A DNA stretch of 15,376 nt, taken from assembly GCA_016293845.1 (NCBI GenBank), contig JAEDDH010000039.1:1-15376 (forward strand). The letters run 5' to 3'. Under the pieces are notes generated by a model. The model was not told the origin of the DNA and did not search any database. It worked only from the letters and a program-made list of their open reading frames with translations. Position 1 is the first letter of the stretch. The number at the start of each line of letters is the position of its first letter. Shown in pieces: positions 7,120-13,116 of this stretch. Both the position numbers and the translations under genes were made by a program. This DNA is from Bacteroidales bacterium. GTDB lineage: Bacteria; Bacteroidota; Bacteroidia; Bacteroidales; UBA3824.

Positions 7120-7179
7120 AACAAAAAACGCTTTCCGAGGGCTGCATAAATATCACGGCGACTCCTTCCGAAGCGAGGA

Positions 7180-7187
7180 CAAAGGTA
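7180..7187 (-). promoter_or_regulatory. Bacteroidota-type -7 box for the SMR gene
   Basis: The minus strand reads TACCTTTG (consensus TAnnTTTG), 60 bp upstream of the SMR ATG. In the predicted ~50-nt leader, CGCTT near the 5' end can pair with AAGCG just before a T6 run next to the start codon. That arrangement could serve as a small attenuator, but the five-pair stem is weak. Confidence 0.45.
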
Positions 7188-7233
7188 AGGGAAAAGAACG
7201 GGAAAAAGATTGTGATTGTTTGATAATTTTTTG

Positions 7234-7241
7234 TAAGTTTG
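7234..7241 (+). promoter_or_regulatory. Bacteroidota-type -7 box for the RhuM-Doc gene
   Basis: TAAGTTTG matches TAnnTTTG and lies 24 bp before the ATG at 7266. A TTG at 7210-7212, 21 bp upstream, is in a plausible position for a -33 element. The box gives a very short leader. Confidence 0.5.
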
Positions 7242-7265
7242 CAAGCGAACTAAAACGTTACATCT

Positions 7266-8252
7266 ATGACCAATAACGCCCCGATAGTAATCTACCAATC
7301 CGACGACGGACAGATGCAGATTGATGTCCGTATGGAAAACGAAACCGTGTGGCTCTCGCAGCAACAGATTGCAGAACTTTTTGATACAAAACGTCCTGCA
7401 ATAACAAAACATTTGAAAAACATTTACGAATCGGAGGAACTTGACGAACATAGCACGTGTTCCATTTTGGAACATATGGGTAATGATGGCAAACAAAGGT
7501 ACAGTACTAAGTATTATAATCTTGATGCCATTTTATCTGTCGGCTACCGTGTTAACAGTAAAAATGCGACAAAATTCCGCCAATGGGCAAATAAAGTGCT
7601 AAAAGATTACCTCATAAAGGGTTACGCTGTCAACAACAAACTCTCACAACAGAAGTATGACGATTTGAGCAAACTTGTGAATGTCCTCGGACGCACAATC
7701 AAAACTCAGGAAAAACTCACTTCCGACGATGCCACGGCACTGATAAACGTGGTATTGAACTACAACTATGCACTTGACACTCTTGACAATTACGATTATG
7801 AGCGTTTGAAAATCGACAAGACCACCAACGCCGAGCCGTTCCACGCCACTTACGAAATCGCAATGGCGGCTATCAACGCATTAAAAGCAAAATTCGGCGG
7901 TAGTTCGCTTTTCGGACACGAGAAGAACGAGTCGTTTAAAAGTTCCATCGGTCAGATTTATCAAACATTTGGCGGCGTGGAACTTTATCCCTCGGTGGAG
8001 GAAAAAGCAGCAATGTTGCTCTATCTTGTTACCAAAAACCATTCTTTTAGCGACGGCAACAAACGTATTGCCGCAACGCTTTTCCTGTGGTTTATGGACA
8101 ACAACCACATACTTTACAATTCCGACGGTTCTAAGCGAATTGCCGACAACACCCTTGTTGCCCTCACACTAATGATTGCAGAAAGTCGTACCGAAGAAAA
8201 GGACACGATGGTAAAGGTTGTTGTAAATCTTATAAACCAAAACAACGTGTAA
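7266..8252 (+). CDS. RhuM-like DNA-binding domain fused to a Doc/Fic-type domain
   Basis: The 328-residue protein has two parts. Residues 1-125 match the RhuM/KilA-N-like family often annotated as virulence RhuM: a helix-turn-helix region LSQQQIAELFDTKRPAITKH (30-49), then YYNLDAILSVGYRVNSK and KVLKDYLIKGYAVN. Residues about 190-320 are a Fic fold with motif HSFSDGNKR (259-267). The NKR ending is the Doc variant of the Fic motif; P1 Doc phosphorylates EF-Tu, while canonical Fic proteins (GNGR) transfer AMP. The family combination is common in Bacteroidota. There is no small Phd-like antitoxin gene beside it, so activity may be controlled by the fused N-terminal domain. It is divergent from the SMR gene, has its own -7 box, and is flanked by copies of the 20-bp element. 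The enzymatic target is unknown. Confidence 0.87.
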   Translation: MTNNAPIVIYQSDDGQMQIDVRMENETVWLSQQQIAELFDTKRPAITKHLKNIYESEELDEHSTCSILEHMGNDGKQRYSTKYYNLDAILSVGYRVNSKNATKFRQWANKVLKDYLIKGYAVNNKLSQQKYDDLSKLVNVLGRTIKTQEKLTSDDATALINVVLNYNYALDTLDNYDYERLKIDKTTNAEPFHATYEIAMAAINALKAKFGGSSLFGHEKNESFKSSIGQIYQTFGGVELYPSVEEKAAMLLYLVTKNHSFSDGNKRIAATLFLWFMDNNHILYNSDGSKRIADNTLVALTLMIAESRTEEKDTMVKVVVNLINQNNV

Positions 8253-8287
8253 CGCAAGAGGATGTTAATTTTACATCCCAACCCTGC

Positions 8288-8307
8288 AAGTACCAAAAAT
8301 GTGTAAA
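8288..8307 (+). repeat. Fourth copy of the 20-bp element
   Basis: AAGTACCAAAAATGTGTAAA differs at one base from the element at 6711-6730. It lies 35 bp after the RhuM-Doc stop. With the cluster at 6711-6783 it brackets the SMR and RhuM-Doc genes: direct relative to the 6711 copy, inverted relative to the 6764 copy. Confidence 0.85.
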
Positions 8308-8374
8308 GTTTCACTATTATGAAATGTTTTTGCAAGATGGAAACTTATCTGATTCCCAAAAATTATAAAATTTC

Positions 8375-8411
8375 TTGGCTATAACCCCGAAAAAAATCGA
8401 GTTATAGCCAA
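8375..8411. terminator. Bidirectional hairpin between convergent genes
   Basis: TTGGCTATAAC (8375-8385) and GTTATAGCCAA (8401-8411) form a perfect 11-bp stem around a 15-base loop. It sits between the converging RhuM-Doc and tcdA genes, 3 bp from the tcdA stop. A-rich sequence on its 5' side gives a T-rich tail when read on the minus strand, fitting an intrinsic terminator mainly for tcdA. Confidence 0.65.
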
Positions 8412-8413
8412 AA

Positions 8414-9139
8414 CTACCCTTTTACAATATCTTGTATCACCAATCCCGCGATTGTAAAACCGAAGATTGCTGTGATATACGACACTGTGCCGTTGGCTTT
8501 TACTTGGGTGCCGTCGGCTACGAAAGTGCCTTTGTTGGAGAGCAATTCGGGCGAAAATACGCAGTGAAACTTCTTTTTTGGAAACCTTCCGCTGCGTTTA
8601 AACCTTTGTCGCAACGCCCTTGCCAACGGACAGCCCTGCACTTTCCAAAATTCCGCCGTCTGAATCTTTGACGGGTCCTTTTTAAACGCCGCGCCCATTG
8701 CCGAAAAGAGTTTTCCGTTGCAATTGGTGGCGCTGAGAATCAGATTGGTCTTATGTTCGAGACTGTCGATGGCGTCGATGATATAGTCGTACTCGTTGAG
8801 ATGAAACTGAGCATCGTTTTCTTCGGAATAAATCTCCTGAACGGCGTTGATTTGGGCGTCGGGATTGATTTCCAACAGTCTGTCGCGCAGCACATCCACC
8901 TTCACCATTCCAACGGTCTTGGTTGTGGCCTGCAACTGACGGTTTACGTTGGTGATGCACACGCGGTCGTTGTCCACTATGGTGAGATGCTTGATGCCGC
9001 TGCGCACAAGGCTCTCTGCGCACCAACTTCCCACGCCGCCCACGCCGAAGATAATCACGCGCTTGCTTCCAATCGTCTCCATCGCCTCCTCTCCCAAAAG
9101 AAGTGATTGCCTGTTGAAAATCTCTTTCTCTCTGTCCAT
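8414..9139 (-). CDS. tcdA: tRNA threonylcarbamoyladenosine dehydratase TcdA
   Basis: TcdA (CsdL/YgdL) is an E1-like cytosolic enzyme that uses ATP to cyclise t6A to ct6A at position 37 of ANN-decoding tRNAs. The 241-residue protein has the ThiF/E1 Rossmann nucleotide motif IIFGVGGVGSW (29-39), the VDNDRV acidic loop (55-60), NVNRQL (64-69) and the TcdA-type C-terminus: PLARALRQRFKR and FHCVFSPE. Length fits the family. In E. coli the orthologue lies beside the CsdA/CsdE sulfur-transfer pair, so its position 0.26 kb from the sufB end of a SufS/SufE locus may be functionally meaningful. A -7 box lies close to its ATG and a hairpin follows its stop, so it is probably a single-gene transcript. 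Confidence 0.92.
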   Translation of the reverse strand: MDREKEIFNRQSLLLGEEAMETIGSKRVIIFGVGGVGSWCAESLVRSGIKHLTIVDNDRVCITNVNRQLQATTKTVGMVKVDVLRDRLLEINPDAQINAVQEIYSEENDAQFHLNEYDYIIDAIDSLEHKTNLILSATNCNGKLFSAMGAAFKKDPSKIQTAEFWKVQGCPLARALRQRFKRSGRFPKKKFHCVFSPELLSNKGTFVADGTQVKANGTVSYITAIFGFTIAGLVIQDIVKG

Positions 9140-9165
9140 TATCTGATGATTAATGTTTTGCGGGG

Positions 9166-9173
9166 CAAAAATA
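9166..9173 (-). promoter_or_regulatory. Bacteroidota-type -7 box for tcdA
   Basis: The minus strand reads TATTTTTG (TAnnTTTG), 26 bp upstream of the tcdA ATG. Array III begins just upstream, so its first hairpin overlaps the -33 area and could affect this promoter. Confidence 0.5.
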
Positions 9174-9188
9174 GGAAAATATTAGAGT

Positions 9189-9216
9189 AAAAGTTTCCTT
9201 TATATAGGAAACTTTT
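9189..9216. repeat. Perfect 11-bp inverted repeat (hairpin) upstream of tcdA
   Basis: AAAAGTTTCCT (9189-9199) and AGGAAACTTTT (9206-9216) are perfect reverse complements around a 6-base loop. On the minus strand it lies between sufB and tcdA, and its 3' arm ends in four T, so it may terminate sufB transcripts or bind a regulator near the tcdA promoter. Confidence 0.6.
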
Positions 9217-9292
9217 AGGGCAAATCTTTCATTTATAGAGGAAACTTTTTGGTTGAAAATTTCCTTTATAGGGGGATGATTTTTAGAAAAAT
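9194..9292. repeat. Array III: three diverged 33-bp units
   Basis: Units begin TTTCCTTTATATAGG (9194), TTTCATTTATAGAGG (9227) and TTTCCTTTATAGGGG (9260), exactly 33 bp apart. Units one and two also share GGAAACTTTT; the third has diverged after its first half. The unit sequence is unrelated to the other arrays but the period is the same. Confidence 0.75.
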
Positions 9293-9384
9293 CGCCTAAT
9301 TTTGCACAAATCCAAACATAAAATCGCCCAATTTCTGCACAAATCCAAACATAAAATCGCTCAAATTGTGCACAAATTCAAACA
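9288..9384. repeat. Array IV: 33-bp period repeat next to the sufB 3' end
   Basis: Two units starting GCACAAATCCAAACAT at 9304 and 9337 are identical over 24 bp (through AAAATCGC). A third partial unit GCACAAATTCAAACA starts at 9370, again 33 bp on. A preceding half unit AAAATCGC is at 9288-9295. The array abuts array III and ends about 11 bp before the sufB stop codon. Confidence 0.85.
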
Positions 9385-9395
9385 CCACACTAGAC

Positions 9396-10841
9396 TTACC
9401 CCACCGCCCCTTCTAATGTTATCGACAGCAGTTTTTTGGCTTCGACGGCAAATTCCATCGGGAGCTTGGAGAGAACGTCTTTGGCAAAGCCGTTGACTAT
9501 GAGGCTGACGGCGTTTTCGGTGCTGATGCCACGCTGACGGCAGTAAAACAACTGTTCGTCGGAGATTTTTGATGTGGTGGCTTCGTGTTCGAGGGTGGCT
9601 GTTCGGTTGGCGCAGTCGATGTAGGGAAAGGTGTGAGCACCGCATTTGTCGCCTATCAAAAGGCTGTCGCATTGCGAATAGTTGCGAGCGTTGTCGGCTG
9701 ATTTTGAAACCTTTACAAGTCCGCGGTATGAGTTTTGGCTCTTGCCCAGCGAAATACCTTTGCTGATGATGGTGCTGCGGGTGTTGCGTCCAAGGTGAAC
9801 CATCTTGGTGCCGGTGTCGGCTTGCTGATAGTTGTTGGTAACAGCCACGGAGTAAAACTCAGATGTGGAATTGTCGCCTTTGAGCACGGTGGAGGGGTAT
9901 TTCCAAGTGATTGCCGAACCGGTTTCTACCTGAGTCCACGAAATTTTTGAATTTACACCCTTGCAGAGTCCGCGCTTGGTAACAAAGTTGAGGATACCGC
10001 CTTTGCCGTCCTTGTCGCCGGGATACCAGTTTTGAACGGTGGAGTATTTTATTTCGGCATTGTCGAGAGTGATAAGTTCCACCACTGCGGCGTGAAGTTG
10101 GTTTTCGTCGCGCATTGGGGCGGTGCAACCTTCAAGATACGATACGTAACTATCTGAGTCTGCAATAATTAGTGTACGTTCAAACTGACCTGTGTTTTGA
10201 GCGTTGATACGGAAATACGTGCTGAGTTCCACGGGGCAGCGCACGCCTTTGGGAATGTAGACAAACGAGCCGTCGGTAAAAACAGCCGAGTTGAGTGCAG
10301 CATAAAAGTTGTCGCCCACGGGCACAACGCTACCGAGATATTTTTTTATAAGGTCGGGATATTCGCGGATAGCCTCGCTGATAGGGCAGAAGATGATGCC
10401 TTTTTCGGCGAGTTGTTTTTTCATAGTGGTGTGCACCGATTCGGAATCGAACACGGCATCTACCGCTACGCCAGCGAGTTCTTTTTGTTCCGAAAGTGGG
10501 ATGCCGAGTTTTTCGTAGGTTTTGAGCAGTTCGGGGTCTACCTCGTCGAGACTGTTTACCTTGGCGCGTTTTTTAGGTGCGGCGTAATATATTAAATCCT
10601 GATAATCAGGTTCTTTAAATTCCAAGTGAGCCCAATGCGGCATTTTCATTTGTTGCCAACGGGCGTATGCTTTGAGGCGAAATTCGAGCATATAAGGCGG
10701 CTCGTTGCGCTTTTGCGACAATTTGCGTATAATATTCTCGTTGAGGCCTTTTTCAAAGGTCTCGGTTTCTATGTCGGTAACAAAACCGGCGTCGTATTTT
10801 TGATCGTTGAGTTGCTTTATAATATCTTTTTCGTCTGCCAT
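9396..10841 (-). CDS. sufB: Fe-S cluster assembly scaffold protein SufB
   Basis: SufB is the main scaffold subunit of the cytosolic SufBCD complex, receiving sulfur from SufE/SufS and building the cluster with SufD and SufC. The 481-residue product has normal length, the typical N-terminal helical segment (NEPPYMLEFRLKAY, 46-59; KMPHW), the central YLEGCTAP (235-242), and the C-terminal core with GDKCGAHTFPYIDC (397-410), LEHEATTSKISDEQLFY (417-433) and CRQRGIS. Conserved cysteines here include the residue equivalent to the essential SufB cysteine at the SufD interface. It follows the DUF59 gene by 12 bp on the minus strand, so sufE, DUF59 and sufB form one operon. sufC does not follow; tcdA and the accessory genes do. 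Confidence 0.97.
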   Translation of the reverse strand: MADEKDIIKQLNDQKYDAGFVTDIETETFEKGLNENIIRKLSQKRNEPPYMLEFRLKAYARWQQMKMPHWAHLEFKEPDYQDLIYYAAPKKRAKVNSLDEVDPELLKTYEKLGIPLSEQKELAGVAVDAVFDSESVHTTMKKQLAEKGIIFCPISEAIREYPDLIKKYLGSVVPVGDNFYAALNSAVFTDGSFVYIPKGVRCPVELSTYFRINAQNTGQFERTLIIADSDSYVSYLEGCTAPMRDENQLHAAVVELITLDNAEIKYSTVQNWYPGDKDGKGGILNFVTKRGLCKGVNSKISWTQVETGSAITWKYPSTVLKGDNSTSEFYSVAVTNNYQQADTGTKMVHLGRNTRSTIISKGISLGKSQNSYRGLVKVSKSADNARNYSQCDSLLIGDKCGAHTFPYIDCANRTATLEHEATTSKISDEQLFYCRQRGISTENAVSLIVNGFAKDVLSKLPMEFAVEAKKLLSITLEGAVG

Positions 10842-10853
10842 CGTTGGTTGGTG

Positions 10854-11186
10854 TTAGTCTAAATCGAGTTCGTTTCGTGCTTCTTCTGACATCATATCCA
10901 TAGTCCACGGCGGTTCAAACACGAGGTTGATGTTGGCGCTTTTGATTTCGCGGATTCCCTCAATTTTGGTTTTAACGTCGAGGAAAATATCGTCGGCGAT
11001 GGGGCAGTTGGGTGCGGTGAGGGTCATATCTATTGTCACATTGTTGTCGTCGTCTACGTCGATTTTGTAAATAAGACCGAGGTCGTAGATATTTACAGGA
11101 ATTTCGGGATCGTAAACGGTGCGCAATACCTCTATAATCTTGGTTTCCAACTCCATAAACGAAGGTTTGTTGTCAGTGTTTTCCAT
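10854..11186 (-). CDS. SUF-associated MIP18/DUF59 protein (SufT-like)
   Basis: The 110-residue protein belongs to the MIP18 (DUF59) family, whose members help mature or deliver Fe-S clusters, for example bacterial SufT and eukaryotic CIA2. Family motifs are visible: a DPEIPVNIYDLGLIY segment (26-40) and TLTAPNCPIADD (55-66) with the conserved Cys61, plus a PPWTMDMMSEEAR C-terminus typical of the SUF-linked group. The ATG at 11186 overlaps the sufE end by 14 bp, indicating translational coupling, and sufB follows 12 bp later. The role in the SUF pathway is inferred from family and operon. Confidence 0.9.
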   Translation of the reverse strand: MENTDNKPSFMELETKIIEVLRTVYDPEIPVNIYDLGLIYKIDVDDDNNVTIDMTLTAPNCPIADDIFLDVKTKIEGIREIKSANINLVFEPPWTMDMMSEEARNELDLD

Positions 11187-11610
11187 CTTTTTGTAAAGCG
11201 TTAAAAGCCAAAGCGTAATATCTAATCTGTTTAATCATAGCCAAAAGACCGTTGGCGCGGGTGGGCGAGAGGTTTTCTTTGAGACCGATTTGCTCAATAA
11301 AATAGAGGTCGGCATCGATGATGTCTTGCGGTTTTTGGTTGTTTACCGCTCTGATTAATAGTGCAATAATGCCTTTTGTAATAATGGCGTCGCTGTCGGC
11401 GGTAAAGGTGAGAGTGCCATCGTCGTTCATTTTGCAGTAGAGCCAAACTCTTGACTGACAGCCTTGTATAATATTGCCGGGAGTTTTTTGGCTTTTGTCG
11501 ATAACTTCGAGCGAATTGCCCAACTCTATGAGGTACTCATATTTGTCGAGCCATTCTTCATAAACCGAAAACTCCTCTATAATCTCGTCCTGTATTTGGT
11601 TGATTGTCAT
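11173..11610 (-). CDS. sufE: Cysteine desulfuration protein SufE
   Basis: SufE accepts persulfide sulfur from the SufS cysteine desulfurase and passes it to SufB. The 145-residue protein has the family length and the active-site loop IIQGCQSRVW with Cys51, the same position as in E. coli SufE, and the later LSPTRANGLLAMI segment (113-125). The ATG at 11610 starts MTINQIQDEIIEEF, typical of SufE N-termini. It is first in the sufE-DUF59-sufB operon, divergent from sufS across 165 bp, with a -7 box 24 bp upstream. Confidence 0.95.
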   Translation of the reverse strand: MTINQIQDEIIEEFSVYEEWLDKYEYLIELGNSLEVIDKSQKTPGNIIQGCQSRVWLYCKMNDDGTLTFTADSDAIITKGIIALLIRAVNNQKPQDIIDADLYFIEQIGLKENLSPTRANGLLAMIKQIRYYALAFNALQKDGKH

Positions 11611-11633
11611 TTCTTATACTTTTTTTCAAGGCG

Positions 11634-11641
11634 CAAAATTA
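11634..11641 (-). promoter_or_regulatory. Bacteroidota-type -7 box for the sufE-DUF59-sufB operon
   Basis: The minus strand reads TAATTTTG (TAnnTTTG), 23 bp upstream of the sufE ATG, giving a very short leader. It faces away from the sufS box in the shared intergenic region. Confidence 0.55.
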
Positions 11642-11711
11642 GTAATTTTTATTTCAATCAAAAAAAGAAATTTGTTAGACTATAACAAAAAAGCAATTTA
11701 GCATTTTTACC

Positions 11712-11730
11712 ATTAATTGAACAAATTAAT
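11712..11730. promoter_or_regulatory. Palindromic operator candidate upstream of sufS
   Basis: ATTAATT and AATTAAT form perfect 7-bp arms around GAACA, a 19-bp dyad ending 3 bp before the sufS -7 box, overlapping the expected -33 region. The position suits a repressor of sufS responding to iron or oxidative stress. The regulator is unknown, and AT-rich dyads also arise by chance. Confidence 0.4.
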
Positions 11731-11733
11731 TTG

Positions 11734-11741
11734 TAAATTTG
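11734..11741 (+). promoter_or_regulatory. Bacteroidota-type -7 box for sufS
   Basis: TAAATTTG matches TAnnTTTG and is 34 bp upstream of the sufS ATG. A TTG at 11717-11719 precedes it with a shorter than usual gap. Confidence 0.55.
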
Positions 11742-11775
11742 CTGCCGAATTATTTAGATAAAACGTGTTAATACT

Positions 11776-12993
11776 ATGAACATCAACGATATACGCAAAG
11801 ATTTCCCCATCTTAAACCAAAAAATATACGGTCACGACCTTGTTTATTTCGACAATGCCGCCACCACTCAAAAGCCGCAGTGTGTGCTCGATTCTATTAT
11901 GAAGTTCTACACTCAGTACAACAGCAACATACACCGTGGCGTGCATTATCTCAGCGAAAAAGCAACCGAAATTTACGAGGCTGCACGCTTAAAGGTTAAG
12001 GATTTTATCAATGCAAAATCGCGCACCGAAATCATCTTTACCAAAGGCAGCACCGAGGCTATCAACACGTTGGCATATTCGTTTTCGCAGCGTTATATCA
12101 ATGCTGGCGACGAACTGATTATCAGTGAGATGGAGCATCATTCGAATATTGTTCCGTGGCAACTTTACGCTCAAAACAAAGGCGCTATTATAAAGGTGTT
12201 GCCGTTTAACGATAATGGCGAATTGCTTTTAGATCAATTAGAAAATCTTGTCACCGAACGCACTAAAATTGTGTGCGTTACCTTTGCGTCAAATACTCTC
12301 GGCACTGTCAACGATGTGGAGAAAATTATCAAAACAGCCCACGCTCACAGTATTCCTGTTTTGGTGGATGCGGCTCAGGCTATTCAGCATATAAAGATTG
12401 ATGTTCAGAAACTTGACTGCGATTTTCTTGCACTTTCGGGACACAAAATTTACGCCGAAACAGGTATTGGAATACTTTACGGCAAGGAGAAATTTCTTGA
12501 AGAATTGCCTCCCTATCAAGGCGGCGGCGATATGATTAAGAATGTAAGTTTTGCCAAAACCACCTACGCCGAACTGCCTTTGAAATTTGAGGCGGGAACA
12601 TCCAATTTTGTTGGCGCAGGTTCGCTCCATACCGCGTTAGACTATGTGGACAAAATCGGACTTGAAAACATTGCCGCTCACGAGGCTGAAATACTCAATT
12701 ACGCCACCAAAAAAGTGGAAGAATTGGGTGGTATAACTATTTATGGCAAAGCAAGTAACAAGGTTTCTGTGCTGTCGTTCAATATCGACGGAGCACACCA
12801 TTACGACACTGGAATGATTCTCGACAAACTTGGCATTGCTGTGCGCACAGGTACGCATTGCACCGAACCTATTATGCAGCATTTTGGCATTACAGGCACT
12901 GTGAGAGCAAGTTTTGCACTTTACAATACCTTTGAGGAGGTAGACCAATTGGTAGAGGGCATTATCCGTGCTAAAAAAATGTTGGTGGTGTAG
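11776..12993 (+). CDS. sufS: Cysteine desulfurase SufS
   Basis: SufS is a PLP-dependent cytosolic enzyme that converts cysteine to alanine and holds the sulfur as a persulfide for SufE. The 405-residue protein matches group II NifS-like desulfurases: YFDNAATTQKP near the start (24-34), EMEHHSNIVPWQ (118-129), the cofactor aspartate Asp198 in VLVDAAQ, the PLP lysine Lys224 in LSGHKIY, FEAGTSN, and the active cysteine Cys362 in RTGTHCTEP on the short loop typical of SufS. RTGTHC replaces the more usual RTGHHC. It stands alone, divergent from sufE, instead of following sufD. Confidence 0.96.
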   Translation: MNINDIRKDFPILNQKIYGHDLVYFDNAATTQKPQCVLDSIMKFYTQYNSNIHRGVHYLSEKATEIYEAARLKVKDFINAKSRTEIIFTKGSTEAINTLAYSFSQRYINAGDELIISEMEHHSNIVPWQLYAQNKGAIIKVLPFNDNGELLLDQLENLVTERTKIVCVTFASNTLGTVNDVEKIIKTAHAHSIPVLVDAAQAIQHIKIDVQKLDCDFLALSGHKIYAETGIGILYGKEKFLEELPPYQGGGDMIKNVSFAKTTYAELPLKFEAGTSNFVGAGSLHTALDYVDKIGLENIAAHEAEILNYATKKVEELGGITIYGKASNKVSVLSFNIDGAHHYDTGMILDKLGIAVRTGTHCTEPIMQHFGITGTVRASFALYNTFEEVDQLVEGIIRAKKMLVV

Positions 12994-13005
12994 AAAAACG
13001 CAAAT

Positions 13006-13116
13006 TTACTTCTCCAACTCTTCCAACATGTTCCTGCACGTTGCCACAAACCCTTTTCCAAAACCCTCAATCTTGTTTTGGATAGCGCGAATCTCATCGG
13101 TTTGTTCAAAAATCAT
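13006..13116 (-). CDS. Small ORF or out-of-frame C-terminal extension of the FISUMP protein
   Basis: A 36-codon frame starts at an ATG (13116) inside the last codons of the FISUMP gene and ends at TAA 13006-13008, overlapping it by 11 bp. It encodes a charged, helical-looking peptide (MIFEQTDEIRAIQNK, then GFGKGFVATCRNMLEELEK). Removing one T from the T5 run at the upstream stop would fuse it in frame after GDEDDF. It may be a translationally coupled small protein or, more likely, the true end of the upstream gene separated by a one-base frameshift. Confidence 0.4.
   Translation of the reverse strand: MIFEQTDEIRAIQNKIEGFGKGFVATCRNMLEELEK

Noticed and set aside
7120..7179. Guanidine riboswitch in the SMR leader
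   Set aside because: The leader is short and I could not find the paired ACGR hairpin loops of the class II switch or the larger class I fold.
9302..9496. Plus-strand ORF encoding HKSKHKIAQ repeats
   Set aside because: It is the translation of array IV running into the antisense of sufB; the 11-residue repeat simply mirrors the 33-bp DNA period.
9859..10128. Alternative frames inside sufB, tcdA and the other long genes
   Set aside because: They are shadows of well-supported genes, with compositions unlike natural proteins.
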